Assembly (NCBI RefSeq): GCF_024623455.1 | Contig: NZ_JANIPJ010000002.1 | Span: 248,001-312,000 of the forward strand | Direction: 5' to 3' | From: Paenibacillus soyae | GTDB taxonomy: Bacteria > Bacillota > Bacilli > Paenibacillales > Paenibacillaceae | DNA: 64,000 nt | Shown: piece after piece, positions 1 through 8,442 of the stretch | Layout: each line of letters starts with the position of its first letter | Position numbering within the stretch: position 1 is the stretch's first letter | Notes under the pieces: model-generated | The model's input: the letters and a program-made list of their open reading frames with translations, nothing else | Told to the model about the DNA's origin: nothing | Databases searched by the model: none | Translations under genes and position numbers: made by a program

Positions 1-668
1 CCTGCATGGAAGCGGCCCGCAAGGCGCAAGAGGAAACGGGACAGAAGCTTCTTTACGCGGTTAACCTGACCGGTCCGACCTCGCAGCTTGCCGCTAACGC
101 GCGCAAAGCGATCGCGGCCGGCGCGAACGCGATCCTGTTCAACGTGCTGGCATACGGCTATGACGCCCTGCACGAGCTCAGCAGCGATCCTGACATCAAC
201 GTGCCGATCGCTGCTCATCCCGCTATGGCCGGCGCGATCTATCCGTCTCCGCACTATGGCATGAGCGCCTCCCTGCTGCTTGGCAAGCTAATGAGGCTTG
301 CGGGCGCGGATCTCGTGCTGTTCCCTTCCCCCTACGGCTCCGTCGTCATGCCGAAGGAAGAGAACTTGGCCGTCAAGGACGCTCTGCTCCGTCCGCTCCA
401 CGGCCTGCGGACAAGCTTCCCGGTCCCGTCGGCGGGCATTCATCCGGGCCTGGTGCCGCTTATCCTGAAGGACTTCGGAACCGACGTCGTCGTGAACGCC
501 GGCGGCGGCATTCACGGCCATCCGATGGGAACGGCGGCCGGAGGCCAAGCCTTCCGCCAAGCAATCGGCGCCGCTCTGGCGGGTACGCCGCTGCAGGAAG
601 CAGCCGAAGCCGCGGGCAACGAGGCGCTTAAGGCAGCCATTCAAGCATGGGGAGTCAGAGAATCATGA
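1..668 (+). CDS. mtnW: 2,3-diketo-5-methylthiopentyl-1-phosphate enolase, C-terminal part
   Basis: RuBisCO-like protein of the methionine salvage pathway, which enolises 2,3-diketo-5-methylthiopentyl 1-phosphate. Only about the last 220 residues are in the window; the reading frame is open at base 3, so the gene starts upstream. The phosphate-binding C-terminal loop of the RuBisCO fold ([12 protein letters not shown]) is clear near the end. The stop codon overlaps the mtnX start, and mtnX and mtnB follow, the order of the B. subtilis mtnWXBD operon. Identity rests on family resemblance plus this context. Confidence 0.93.
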   Translation, partial: CMEAARKAQEETGQKLLYAVNLTGPTSQLAANARKAIAAGANAILFNVLAYGYDALHELSSDPDINVPIAAHPAMAGAIYPSPHYGMSASLLLGKLMRLAGADLVLFPSPYGSVVMPKEENLAVKDALLRPLHGLRTSFPVPSAGIHPGLVPLILKDFGTDVVVNAGGGIHGHPMGTAAGGQAFRQAIGAALAGTPLQEAAEAAGNEALKAAIQAWGVRES

Positions 669-1345
669 TGACGAAATCAAACGCAACCAAGAAACGCATC
701 GTGTTTTGCGATTTCGACGGAACCATCACAATCAACGATAATATTATCGCGATCATCAAACATTTTAACCCGGAGGGCTGGGAGAGAATCGCCGAACGAA
801 CGATCGCGACGGAGCTCACGATTCAAGACGGGGTCGGACAGCTGTTCCGTCTTCTTCCCTCCTCGCTCCGTGACGAGGTGGTGTCGTACGGCGTCAACAA
901 CGTGCGCATCCGGGACGGCTTCGCCGAATTTCTAAGCTATTGCAAAGAGCAGAATATCGAGTTTTACGTGACGAGCGGCGGCATCGATTTTTTTGTGTAC
1001 CCGACGCTCGAGCCGTTCGATATTCCGCGCGACCACATTTACTGCAACAGCAGCGACTTCTCTGGCGAGCGCATCGAAATTTTATGGCCGCATCCCTGCG
1101 ACGAGCATTGCCATAATCATTGCGGCATGTGCAAAACAACGATCATGCGCCGGTTTCCCGAGGACCAATACGAGCGGATCATTATCGGCGACAGCGTAAC
1201 GGACTTCGAAGGCGCCAAGCTGGCCGACCGAGTATATTCCCGCTCGCACTTGACGGTGAAATGCCGCGAGCTTGGTCTTGCGCATACGGAGTTCGATACG
1301 TTCCACGACATCATAGCGGCGATGGCCGATGAAGAAAGGAAGTAG
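665..1345 (+). CDS. mtnX: 2-hydroxy-3-keto-5-methylthiopentenyl-1-phosphate phosphatase
   Basis: HAD-superfamily phosphatase that dephosphorylates the MtnW product in methionine salvage. Visible motifs are FCDFDGT near the N-terminus (nucleophile Asp), TSGG in the middle and [14 protein letters not shown] near the C-terminus. A Cys/His-rich stretch ([13 protein letters not shown]) sits before the last motif. The ATG at 665 overlaps the mtnW stop as ATGA and has GGGGAG about 10 bases upstream. The in-frame ATG at 647 lies inside mtnW without a good ribosome site; 668 is an alternative start. Cytosolic, cotranscribed with mtnW and mtnB. Confidence 0.92.
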   Translation: MMTKSNATKKRIVFCDFDGTITINDNIIAIIKHFNPEGWERIAERTIATELTIQDGVGQLFRLLPSSLRDEVVSYGVNNVRIRDGFAEFLSYCKEQNIEFYVTSGGIDFFVYPTLEPFDIPRDHIYCNSSDFSGERIEILWPHPCDEHCHNHCGMCKTTIMRRFPEDQYERIIIGDSVTDFEGAKLADRVYSRSHLTVKCRELGLAHTEFDTFHDIIAAMADEERK

Positions 1346-1348
1346 ATC

Positions 1349-2002
1349 ATGAGCTTTGACCAGATTAAGACGGAAGAGAAGCAGCGGGCGCTCAGCGAGC
1401 TTCGCGATGTGAAGGAGCTGTTCGCGAATCGCGGCTGGTTCCCGGGCACGAGCGGCAACCTGTCGGTTCGCGTGGGCGACTTCTCCCCCGAAGCGTTCCA
1501 GTTCGCCATTACGGCGAGCGGCAAAGACAAAACCGTACATACGCCGGAGGATTATCTCTTCGTCGATCAGAACGGTAAAGCTTGCGAGGCGACCTCGCTG
1601 AAGCCATCCGCCGAAACGCTGATCCATTGCGAAATTTACCGTCTGACGGGCGCGGGAGCGATCTTTCATGTGCATACCGTCTTCAACAATGTCATCTCCG
1701 AATATTTCTGGGATCGCAAATCCGTGCCGGTTGACGGCGTGGAGCTGATCAAGGGCTTCAACCTGTGGGAGGAAGAGAAGCATATCGACATTCCGATCGT
1801 TTCGAATTTCGCGCACATCCCGTCGATCGTGCCGGAAATAACGGATCGCATGACAGACGAGATCCCTGGCATTCTGCTCCGCAAACACGGCATCTACGCT
1901 TGGGGGGCTAACGCGTTCGAAGCGAAGCGCCACCTCGAGGCCTTCGAGTTTATTTTTGAGTACGTCTACCGGCTGGAGCTGCTGAAGCGCGGCGGCGTAT
2001 AG
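1349..2002 (+). CDS. mtnB: methylthioribulose-1-phosphate dehydratase
   Basis: Class II aldolase-like zinc enzyme that dehydrates 5-methylthioribulose 1-phosphate in methionine salvage. Features of the fold are GTSGNLSVR at about residues 35-43, the zinc-binding FHVHT at about 110 and a late His in LLRKHGIYAWG. Length (217 residues) is typical. It starts three bases after mtnX behind AAGGAAG and is followed by two strong terminators, so it ends the operon here; no mtnD follows, unlike B. subtilis mtnWXBD. Confidence 0.93.
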   Translation: MSFDQIKTEEKQRALSELRDVKELFANRGWFPGTSGNLSVRVGDFSPEAFQFAITASGKDKTVHTPEDYLFVDQNGKACEATSLKPSAETLIHCEIYRLTGAGAIFHVHTVFNNVISEYFWDRKSVPVDGVELIKGFNLWEEEKHIDIPIVSNFAHIPSIVPEITDRMTDEIPGILLRKHGIYAWGANAFEAKRHLEAFEFIFEYVYRLELLKRGGV

Positions 2003-2032
2003 GAACAACGCAAACGTCAGTCCCGACAAGAA

Positions 2033-2077
2033 GGGGGTGCTCCGGGTCGTTTCGGCCCTTGAGCACCCCTTTTTTAT
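2033..2077 (+). terminator. intrinsic terminator of the mtn operon
   Basis: GGGGTGCTC (2034-2042) pairs perfectly with GAGCACCCC (2061-2069), with a GGGTC/GGCCC-like inner stem, followed by six T residues. It lies 31 bases after the mtnB stop. Confidence 0.93.
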
Positions 2078-2101
2078 TTCGTTTCACCTCATTCCTTGGA
2101 T

Positions 2102-2142
2102 CGCCCTTCCTGCCGGTCAGTCATGCGGGAGGGCGTTTTTTA
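2102..2142 (+). terminator. second tandem terminator after mtnB
   Basis: CGCCCTTCC pairs with GGGAGGGCG through a short loop and is followed by six T residues. It stands about 30 bases after the first terminator and before the promoter region of the DUF3231 gene. Confidence 0.75.
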
Positions 2143-2218
2143 ATTTTTCCTTGCCCGATATTTATTTGGGGAACTGGGAAAATTATATCTGTACATTATG
2201 CCGGATGGAGGCGTTACG

Positions 2219-3214
2219 ATGACAAACCAATTAGATGCTTCGGAAATCGCGAGTCTATGGACCACATATATGAATAACACAGTGTATGTTTTTTCTGTAC
2301 CTTATTACATGAAAAAATGTGAAGATGGAGAAATTCGTTCCATTATAGAATTAACGTTAGAAATTTCACAAGAGATTCTCGCCCGTGTTGAACAAATATT
2401 GGAACAAGAAGACTTCCCCTTACCGTTTGGATTTACGAAAGAAGATGTTGATATAGGTGCCCCCCGGTTATATTCCGATCGGTTCGCTCTTATCCAATAT
2501 AATGCCTTGGCTGAAAACGGTTTGTTTTTTTATGTTCTTTCGTTAGCGAATTCGACGCGTTTGGATGTCCGCGACTTTTTTACGCATTGTATTTCTCTAA
2601 CAACAAAACTTTATAATCAAAGTAAAAACCTATTGGTAAAAACAGGATTAGCAAATTCCGCACCGACAATTCCCTTTCCCGAAAAAGCAGAATTTGTACA
2701 CCGACAAGGATTTTTAACGGGCTGGTTTGGCGATAAGAGGCCTTTAAATGCGATTGAAATTAATCAATTCGTATTTAATTTTAGAACGGCGGCTTTCGGA
2801 AGAGCAAAGCTCATGTCTTACAGTCAAGTAACAAAATCAAAAGAAATTCGCGAATTTTTCGTTAGAGGAAAGGAACTGTGTGATAACCACATTGAGCTGT
2901 TTACCTCATTGCTATGAGAAGATGACCTGCCTTCCCCGACAACCTACGAAGCGGAAATAACAAACTCAACCTCATCCCCGTTTAGCGATAAAATGATGAT
3001 GTTTTTCATGATGGCGCTGGGTTCTGTATTAATAAGCAAGTACGGCTCTTCGATAGGCTTAAGCAGCAGACGAGATATCGGTCTACATTTCACGCGTTTA
3101 TTGGGAGAGACAGCCAAATATCTAGAAGATGCCGCTAATATTATGATAAAAAACGGGTGGATGGAGCAACCCCCTCAAGCCGCAAACCGAAAAACGTTAG
3201 TAGAAAACAGATAG
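2219..3214 (+). pseudogene. DUF3231 family protein interrupted by an in-frame TGA
   Basis: Function unknown; DUF3231 proteins occur in Bacilli and are about 330 residues with two similar halves. Translation from the ATG at 2219 (GGATGGAGG seven bases upstream) stops at TGA 2915-2917 after 232 codons. The same frame then continues open as EDDLPSPTTYEAEITNS and joins the typical family C-terminus (SRRDIG, EDAANIMIKNGW, EQPPQA) up to 3214. Without the TGA the product would be 331 residues, full length for the family. The gene is markedly more AT-rich than its neighbours and lies between two terminators, which suggests acquisition by transfer. It may be a nonsense-mutated gene, two-piece coding, readthrough, or a sequencing error. 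Confidence 0.85.
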
Positions 3215-3229
3215 GAAGGCGAATGAATA

Positions 3230-3258
3230 GGAAAGCCCCCAAGCTTGAGCCTGGGGGC
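3230..3258 (-). terminator. terminator-like hairpin after dnaD
   Basis: GCCCCC (3235-3240) and GGGGGC (3253-3258) form a GC-rich stem; read on the minus strand it is followed by TTTCCTATT. It lies downstream of dnaD and just past the DUF3231 gene, between convergent genes. Confidence 0.6.
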
Positions 3259-3322
3259 CATACTCAGACGGTCATATCCGTCGCGATTTTCGCTTGTTTT
3301 ATGTGATTTGTTTCGTTTTCCG

Positions 3323-4021
3323 CTAAGCCTTGCCGCCGTAGAACTTCCCCGCATGCGCTTTCGCTTCTTCCACGTTCGTCACGCGGTTGCGACTCCATTC
3401 CAGTAATATGCGATCGATATATTTCAGGCTAAGCTTTCCGGCGAATACCGCTTCTTTCAGAGCGAACACGATGATTTCTTCCGTATACTTGTCCTCGTCA
3501 AGCCACTTGCTGAGCAAGTCGCACTCGAACGGGGACAGCAGCCTGCCAAACTCCTGTTCGAATACGGAGAACAAATCGGAGATGGCCGCATTCGGCAATG
3601 CAGGCTTCTTCACCCCTCCCGCCGGCTGGCGTTCGGTCCTCTTCGTCTGCCGTTTCTCGGCCGCCCGCCATTCCGCGGCCTTCATGAACCAGCCGCTCCA
3701 ATTATACCGTTCCGCTTGAAGGCCGGTCGCTTCGTCGACATAATCGTCGATCGAGAGAAAGCCTTCCTTCATCAGCCGCCCCAGCATCGTCCCGATCAAT
3801 CGCACCTGGATCCCCATCCGTCCGGCCAGCTCCTCCGGCGTCGGAAAATCATTCCTATCGGACTCCGCGTAAAGCATAATTTGCAGCAGCAGCATCGCTT
3901 CCGAATCCGACAGCCCCAAGCTGCTGTAGCTCTGCAGCAGCAGGCTCGGAACATGTACGCCTCCCTCCGCGATCGCGGCCGCGATGCCATGCGTATAAGC
4001 CTTCCATATTTCGTCATTCAT
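3323..4021 (-). CDS. dnaD: DnaD replication initiation/remodelling protein
   Basis: DnaD takes part with DnaB and DnaI in loading the replicative helicase at origin and restart sites. The product from the ATG at 4021 is 232 residues, the length of B. subtilis DnaD; a GGGGGA ribosome site precedes it, and the longer frame starting at 4102 has no such support. The N-terminal half looks like the winged-helix domain (SDSEAMLLLQIML, PTPEELAGRMG), followed by a basic Gln/Pro-rich linker and the helical DnaD/DnaB C-terminal domain (FEQEFGRLLSPFE to KYIDRILLEW). The Bacillus neighbours nth and asnS are not adjacent here. Confidence 0.9.
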   Translation of the reverse strand: MNDEIWKAYTHGIAAAIAEGGVHVPSLLLQSYSSLGLSDSEAMLLLQIMLYAESDRNDFPTPEELAGRMGIQVRLIGTMLGRLMKEGFLSIDDYVDEATGLQAERYNWSGWFMKAAEWRAAEKRQTKRTERQPAGGVKKPALPNAAISDLFSVFEQEFGRLLSPFECDLLSKWLDEDKYTEEIIVFALKEAVFAGKLSLKYIDRILLEWSRNRVTNVEEAKAHAGKFYGGKA

Positions 4022-4051
4022 GCCGCTTCCCCCTTCCCCTGGCGCGCAGAC

Positions 4052-4080
4052 AAAAAAGAGCTGCCCGGCAGCGCGGGCAG
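4052..4080 (-). terminator. intrinsic terminator after ackA
   Basis: On the minus strand CTGCCCG pairs with CGGGCAG across a six-base loop and is followed by CTC and six T residues. It separates ackA from dnaD. Confidence 0.85.
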
Positions 4081-4088
4081 TCCTCACA

Positions 4089-5294
4089 TCACTTCGTTTC
4101 ATTCACGATCGCATACGTGTCTCTCGCGATCAACAGCTCTTCATTCGTCGGAACGACAAGCACTTTCACTCTGGAGCCCGGCGTCGAAATAACTCGCGCT
4201 TCCTTGCTTCTTCTGGCGTTCAGCTCATGGTCGAGCTCGACCCCGAAAAACGTGATGCCGTCGCATACGGCCGCGCGGACGTCCGGCGCGTTCTCGCCGA
4301 CTCCCGCCGTGAAGACCAGCACGTCCAGCCCGTTCATCGCGGCTGCGTAGGCGCCTATATATTTTCTCAAACGATAGGTATACATGTCAAAGGCCAGCTT
4401 AGCGTTTTCGTCGCCGCCCGTCATGGCTTCCGTCACTTCGCGCATATCGCTGCTGATGCCGGAGATCGCCAGCATGCCGCTGTGCTTATTCAGCATGGAA
4501 TTGACCTCGTTAAGCGTCAGCTCTTCCTTGTTCATGACGAACGGTACGATGGCAGGGTCGATATCTCCGCTGCGCGTCCCCATCATCAGTCCCTCGAGCG
4601 GCGTCATGCCCATGCTTGTATCGAAGGACTTGCCGTCCAGAATCGCCGCGCAGCTCGCGCCGTTGCCAATATGGCAGGTCACCATCTTGAGCGACTCCAG
4701 CGGTAAGCCGAGCAGTCTGGCTGCGTTATCGCTGACATAGGAATGCGACGTGCCGTGGAAGCCGTATCGGCGTATCTTATGGCGGCGGTACAGCACCTTC
4801 GGAATCGGGTACAAATACGAGGTTGCCGGCATCGTTTGATGGAACGCCGTATCGAAGACGACAACCTGCGGCACGCCCGGCATGTTCGCTTCAACCGCCG
4901 TAATGCCCATCATATGAGCCGGATTATGCAGCGGCGCCAAGTCGAACAGCTTCTTGATCTCCAGCTTCACTTCCTGCGTCACGAGCACCGAGCCTTTGAA
5001 CACCTCGCCCCCGTGCACGACGCGGTGCCCGACCGCATCGATCTCGGTCATAGCCCCAAGCACGCCGTGCTCCGAATGGGTCAGCATGTCGATGACCCGC
5101 TTGACAGCCGTTACATGATCCAGAATTTCGCTGACGTCGCGAACTTCCGGCTTGTCCGCCGGTTCATGCGTCACGATGGAGGAATCCATGCCGATCCGCT
5201 CCACTCTCCCGCTCGCGAGAACCCCTTCGTTCGTCATGTCGTACAGCTGATATTTCAGGGAAGAGCTCCCCGCGTTGATGACTAATACTTTCAT
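4089..5294 (-). CDS. ackA: acetate kinase
   Basis: Converts acetyl phosphate and ADP to acetate and ATP in overflow metabolism. The N-terminus VLVINAGSSSLKYQL is the family signature, and GHRVVHGG, FDTAFH and MGTRSGDIDPA are the expected substrate-site motifs. Length of 401 residues is normal. Its start overlaps the stop of the upstream hydroxyacyl-CoA dehydrogenase gene by four bases (ATGA), so the two are cotranscribed, and a terminator follows. No phosphotransacetylase gene is nearby. Confidence 0.97.
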   Translation of the reverse strand: MKVLVINAGSSSLKYQLYDMTNEGVLASGRVERIGMDSSIVTHEPADKPEVRDVSEILDHVTAVKRVIDMLTHSEHGVLGAMTEIDAVGHRVVHGGEVFKGSVLVTQEVKLEIKKLFDLAPLHNPAHMMGITAVEANMPGVPQVVVFDTAFHQTMPATSYLYPIPKVLYRRHKIRRYGFHGTSHSYVSDNAARLLGLPLESLKMVTCHIGNGASCAAILDGKSFDTSMGMTPLEGLMMGTRSGDIDPAIVPFVMNKEELTLNEVNSMLNKHSGMLAISGISSDMREVTEAMTGGDENAKLAFDMYTYRLRKYIGAYAAAMNGLDVLVFTAGVGENAPDVRAAVCDGITFFGVELDHELNARRSKEARVISTPGSRVKVLVVPTNEELLIARDTYAIVNETK

Positions 5295-6163
5295 GAAATC
5301 CGATCCCCATCCCTGTCGTATTCGAAGAATCCTACGCCCGTTTTCGCTCCCAGATGTCCGGCTCGCACCATCTTCTTAAGCACGATGGACGGACGATACT
5401 TCAGCTCACCGTATTCGCGGAACATCCGGTCGAGAGCGGCAAGAACCGCGTCCAGGCCGAACCGGTCCGCCATCTCGAACGGGCCGTGCTGGAAGGAATA
5501 GCCGGTCCGCATCGCCCTGTCGATATCCTCGGCGGACGCGACGCCTTCTTCCAGAACGTGAAGCGCTTCGTTGATGAAGAGGCAGATGAGACGCGTCGTC
5601 ACGAAGCCCGGCGATTCGAACACCATAACGCCCTTCTTCGAGATAACCTCCTCCACGAAGTGTTTGGTCTGGTTAAACGTATCGTCGGACGTTTTGAGTC
5701 CGCGCACGATTTCGACGAGATCGATTTTCAGTACGGGATGTATAAAATGCAGGCCGATTACGCGGTTAGGCACGTTCGTCACGCTTGCAAGCTCGGTCAA
5801 GCTCAGCGTGGACGTGTTGCTCGCCAGAATCGTATTCGGTCCGCAGATAGCGTTCAACTGCCGGAATACTTCCTTCTTTGCCTCCATGTCCTCGGTGATC
5901 GTCTCGATGATCAATCCGCAATCGGCAAGCTCGCCGTAATCCGATGCCTTATGTATTCTGGAAAGAATAAGCTTCTTCTCGGCGCCGGTCAGCGCCCATT
6001 TCTCGATTTGCTTATCCAGACTCACTTCAATCATTTGTAATCCGTAGGACAGACGTTCAGGCGTCCGTTCGATTATAACCACATCGAGGCCTTTGGCCGC
6101 CAGCATCTCCGCGATCCCTTGTCCCATCGTGCCTACGCCGATTACTCCAACCTTCTTAATCAT
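5291..6163 (-). CDS. 3-hydroxyacyl-CoA (3-hydroxybutyryl-CoA) dehydrogenase family protein
   Basis: NAD-dependent dehydrogenase related to 3-hydroxybutyryl-CoA dehydrogenases. The N-terminal Rossmann motif GVGTMGQGIAEML is intact, followed by IIETITED, SNTSTLSLTEL and the catalytic-His segment GLHFIHP; many relatives have HFFNP there, so this is a somewhat divergent branch. The C-terminal helical domain (GFVTTRLICLFINEA, GYSFQHGPFEMAD, KTGVGFFEY) is complete at 290 residues. It overlaps ackA by four bases. A TATAAT (6199-6204, minus strand) about 35 bases upstream of the start may be its -10 box, though the -35 is poor. Exact substrate is uncertain. Confidence 0.85.
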   Translation of the reverse strand: MIKKVGVIGVGTMGQGIAEMLAAKGLDVVIIERTPERLSYGLQMIEVSLDKQIEKWALTGAEKKLILSRIHKASDYGELADCGLIIETITEDMEAKKEVFRQLNAICGPNTILASNTSTLSLTELASVTNVPNRVIGLHFIHPVLKIDLVEIVRGLKTSDDTFNQTKHFVEEVISKKGVMVFESPGFVTTRLICLFINEALHVLEEGVASAEDIDRAMRTGYSFQHGPFEMADRFGLDAVLAALDRMFREYGELKYRPSIVLKKMVRAGHLGAKTGVGFFEYDRDGDRIS

Positions 6164-6214
6164 TGCTTAAATTGCTCCCTCTAGGTAGATTCTTTCTTAT
6201 TATAACGATTTTCC

Positions 6215-6245
6215 GCAAAAATAGAAGGCGAACCGCAGGTCCGCC
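6215..6245 (-). terminator. intrinsic terminator after the ftsH-like gene
   Basis: On the minus strand GGCGGACC pairs with GGTTCGCC (one G-T pair) across TGC, followed by TTCTATTTTT. Confidence 0.8.
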
Positions 6246-6270
6246 TCCAAATTGTAATATTGTAACCGTT

Positions 6271-7764
6271 TTATGCGGCTGAGCCCCGTTCCATCAGCGT
6301 CCGGAACTGCTCGCCGTCCAGATTCTCTTCCGTAAGCAGCGTCTCGAGCGACGAAGTGAAGACGGACTTCCGTTCTTCAAGCAAAGCTTTTGTAGCCTCC
6401 ATTTGCTCGTCGAGCACTTCCTTCGTAACGGCCGCCCATTTCTCCGGCGTCATCATCGAAGCATTAAGGATGCCAAGCGAAGTTAGACCGGACTCGACCA
6501 ACGTCTTCACGATGTTAACCGCTTGATCGAAGTCGCCTCGCGAGCCCGTGCTGCGCTCGCCGTAGAATATCTCCTCAGCTGCGGCGCCAGCAAGCGCAAT
6601 GCGGATTTGCCCGTGTAAAAATTGTTTGGTGTACAAATACTGGTCCTGCTGCGGCTGGTGTCTGACGTAACCCAGGGCGCCGCCTCTCGGCGACAGCGCA
6701 ACCTGCGACACGCTTCCGGGCCGTACGATCTCGGCCATAATCGCGTGGCCGAGCTCGTGAAGCGCCACGCGCTCGCGCTCCTCCTTCGACGTTTCCTTGT
6801 CCGTTTTTTCGCCGAGCATGACTTTGTCGATTGCCATATTGAGGTGGCGCTCCCCGACCGTGTCCCGATCCTCGCGCATCGCATAGATCGCCGCTTCGTT
6901 CATCACCGATTCTAGCTGCGCTCCGGAGAAGCTATAGGTCTGCTCCGCCAAGCGCTCCATGCTGACCGATTCGTCGATCGGCTTATTCGCTGCATGAATG
7001 TTGAGAATATGAAGACGGCCTTTCTTGTCGGGCAGGTCGACGCCGATATGACGGTCGAATCGCCCTGGCCGAAGCAGCGCGCTGTCCAGCATCTCCTTGC
7101 GGTTCGTCGCCGCAATGATGAGAATGCGCGGAGACTCGCCCGAATGGATGCCGTCCATTTCCGTCAGCAGCTGATTAAGCGTCTGGTCGTATTCGCGGTG
7201 CTGCCCGCCGTCGCGCTTGCCGCCGATGACCTCGATTTCATCAATGAAGATGACGGCGCTGCTTTTGCCGGCTTTCTTGGCTTTCGTTCGGGCTTCCTTG
7301 AACAAGTCGCGGATCCGTCCGGCGCCGACGCCCACGTACATTTCCACAAATTCGCTGCCCGACGCAGCCAAATAAATGGAATCCGTGTAATGCGCCGCGG
7401 CCTTCGCAAGCAGCGTCTTGCCTGTTCCCGGAGGCCCAGCAAGCAAAATGCCTTTTAGCGGACGAATGCCGAGCTTTTCTATTTTATCGCGTTTAACCAA
7501 GAAATCCAGCGCCTCGACAAGCTCTTCCTTTGCCCGTTCCTGACCGCCAATCTGGTCGAAGCTGAAGGCAGACGCTTTAACCTCGTTACGGCTTTTCCCG
7601 TTCGACAGAGCAGCCAGCTTGCCTCTTCCCTTGGCGGAATAAAACACGGCCGCGCCAATTACCGCAAGAAAGACGAATGGCAGAACGTTTACGCCTAAGA
7701 ACAGCAAGAAAACAAGAAGGACGGGAACGAACCCGACCAATAGCTCTAGTCCGTATTTACGCAT
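6271..7764 (-). CDS. short FtsH-like membrane AAA+ zinc protease
   Basis: Predicted ATP-dependent membrane protease of the FtsH family. Two hydrophobic segments fill residues 5-44 with almost no loop between them, so the usual extracytoplasmic domain of FtsH is missing. The AAA module has Walker A GPPGTGKT (110-117), Walker B FIDE (173-176) and the second-region-of-homology motif LLRPGRFDRHI (230-240). The M41 zinc site HELGH is at 336-340, with a likely third ligand Asp in GSRGDFDQA (about 413). At 497 residues it is shorter than housekeeping FtsH (about 640). It is presumably a paralogue, since ftsH normally sits near tilS and hpt. Its start overlaps the upstream 179-residue membrane-anchored gene by eight bases. 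Confidence 0.88.
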   Translation of the reverse strand: MRKYGLELLVGFVPVLLVFLLFLGVNVLPFVFLAVIGAAVFYSAKGRGKLAALSNGKSRNEVKASAFSFDQIGGQERAKEELVEALDFLVKRDKIEKLGIRPLKGILLAGPPGTGKTLLAKAAAHYTDSIYLAASGSEFVEMYVGVGAGRIRDLFKEARTKAKKAGKSSAVIFIDEIEVIGGKRDGGQHREYDQTLNQLLTEMDGIHSGESPRILIIAATNRKEMLDSALLRPGRFDRHIGVDLPDKKGRLHILNIHAANKPIDESVSMERLAEQTYSFSGAQLESVMNEAAIYAMREDRDTVGERHLNMAIDKVMLGEKTDKETSKEERERVALHELGHAIMAEIVRPGSVSQVALSPRGGALGYVRHQPQQDQYLYTKQFLHGQIRIALAGAAAEEIFYGERSTGSRGDFDQAVNIVKTLVESGLTSLGILNASMMTPEKWAAVTKEVLDEQMEATKALLEERKSVFTSSLETLLTEENLDGEQFRTLMERGSAA

Positions 7765-8296
7765 TCCCCCACACCCCCAATTGGTTTGGCGTTCTTGGCA
7801 GAACGATAAATTTAGCTCCCTTCTCGCTGCGAATCGTCACGTACACATTCGTTTCGTCCATAGCCGTTTCGGCTGTTATCCCCTCATGGTCTGCCACGGC
7901 TTTCTCCATCGTCGCGGGGATGTCCGAATACGATTTGGTTTCCATCGCTTCCGCGATTTCGAACAAAGCGGATTGCCAAATATCCTCGAGAACCGGATCT
8001 TCCTCCGACACGATGTCCAGATCCAATTTCTTCCCGTTCGAGGCGTCCGCGCTCTCTTCCAGAATGGAACCATAAACTTCCTTCAGCTTCGCGTCTTTGG
8101 ACAACTCGACCGAAACGGCGACTTCATCCTTCCCGATCTGAGCCTTGCCGGCTTCTACGATGCCTGGCACTTCTTGAAGCGCGCTGGTCAGCGGAGAGGC
8201 AACGGCCACTTCTTTATATAACGTCCATCCGCCGAACAAAGCGGCAGCAGATATCGTAACGGTGACGGCGATAGGCAGCATACGAAGATTTCTCAT
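7757..8296 (-). CDS. hypothetical membrane-anchored extracytoplasmic protein
   Basis: Not recognised. One N-terminal hydrophobic segment (about residues 7-25) after a short basic end suggests a signal anchor or signal peptide. The remaining 150 residues are acidic and soluble, with alternating beta-like stretches (DEVAVSVELSK, ETNVYVTIRSEKGAKFIVL). It is preceded by GGGAGGGA and overlaps the FtsH-like protease gene by eight bases, so translation of the two is probably coupled. The context suggests a partner or adaptor of that protease on the outer face of the membrane; this is inference. Confidence 0.75.
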   Translation of the reverse strand: MRNLRMLPIAVTVTISAAALFGGWTLYKEVAVASPLTSALQEVPGIVEAGKAQIGKDEVAVSVELSKDAKLKEVYGSILEESADASNGKKLDLDIVSEEDPVLEDIWQSALFEIAEAMETKSYSDIPATMEKAVADHEGITAETAMDETNVYVTIRSEKGAKFIVLPRTPNQLGVWGNA

Positions 8297-8308
8297 GAAG
8301 CAATCCCT

Positions 8309-8399
8309 CCCATACCGTAGTTGTATTATTTATTTGATCAAGATAGATCAGTGCGTCCTTTGCTATACGCTAGTATATCACATTCGTATACGGTATGGG
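8309..8399. repeat. 11-bp perfect inverted repeat flanking the promoter region of the ftsH-like pair
   Basis: CCCATACCGTA (8309-8319) and TACGGTATGGG (8389-8399) are exact inverse copies 69 bases apart. The proximal copy overlaps the GGGAGGGA ribosome site of the 179-residue gene. Between them lies a possible minus-strand -10 box TATACT (8372-8377). This could be a pair of operator half-sites or, if transcription starts further upstream, a long hairpin covering the ribosome site. Confidence 0.5.
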
Positions 8400-8405
8400 T
8401 CGTGT

Positions 8406-8442
8406 AAAAACAGGAAACGGGACCATGGCATCATGGTCCCGT
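8406..8442 (-). terminator. intrinsic terminator overlapping the end of the ypmB-like gene
   Basis: ACGGGACCATG pairs perfectly with CATGGTCCCGT across a four-base loop, and on the minus strand is followed by TTCCTGTTTTT. The stem includes the last codons and the TGA stop (8431-8433) of the upstream gene. Confidence 0.88.

Noticed and set aside
1082..2029. 315-codon minus-strand frame over mtnX and mtnB
   Set aside because: Antisense shadow of two well-identified genes.
2037..2277. Small plus-strand frames between mtnB and the DUF3231 gene
   Set aside because: They are formed from two terminator hairpins and lack ribosome sites.
2915..2917. Selenocysteine or programmed readthrough at the DUF3231 TGA
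   Set aside because: No SECIS-like hairpin follows and DUF3231 is not a known selenoprotein family; a nonsense mutation or error is simpler.
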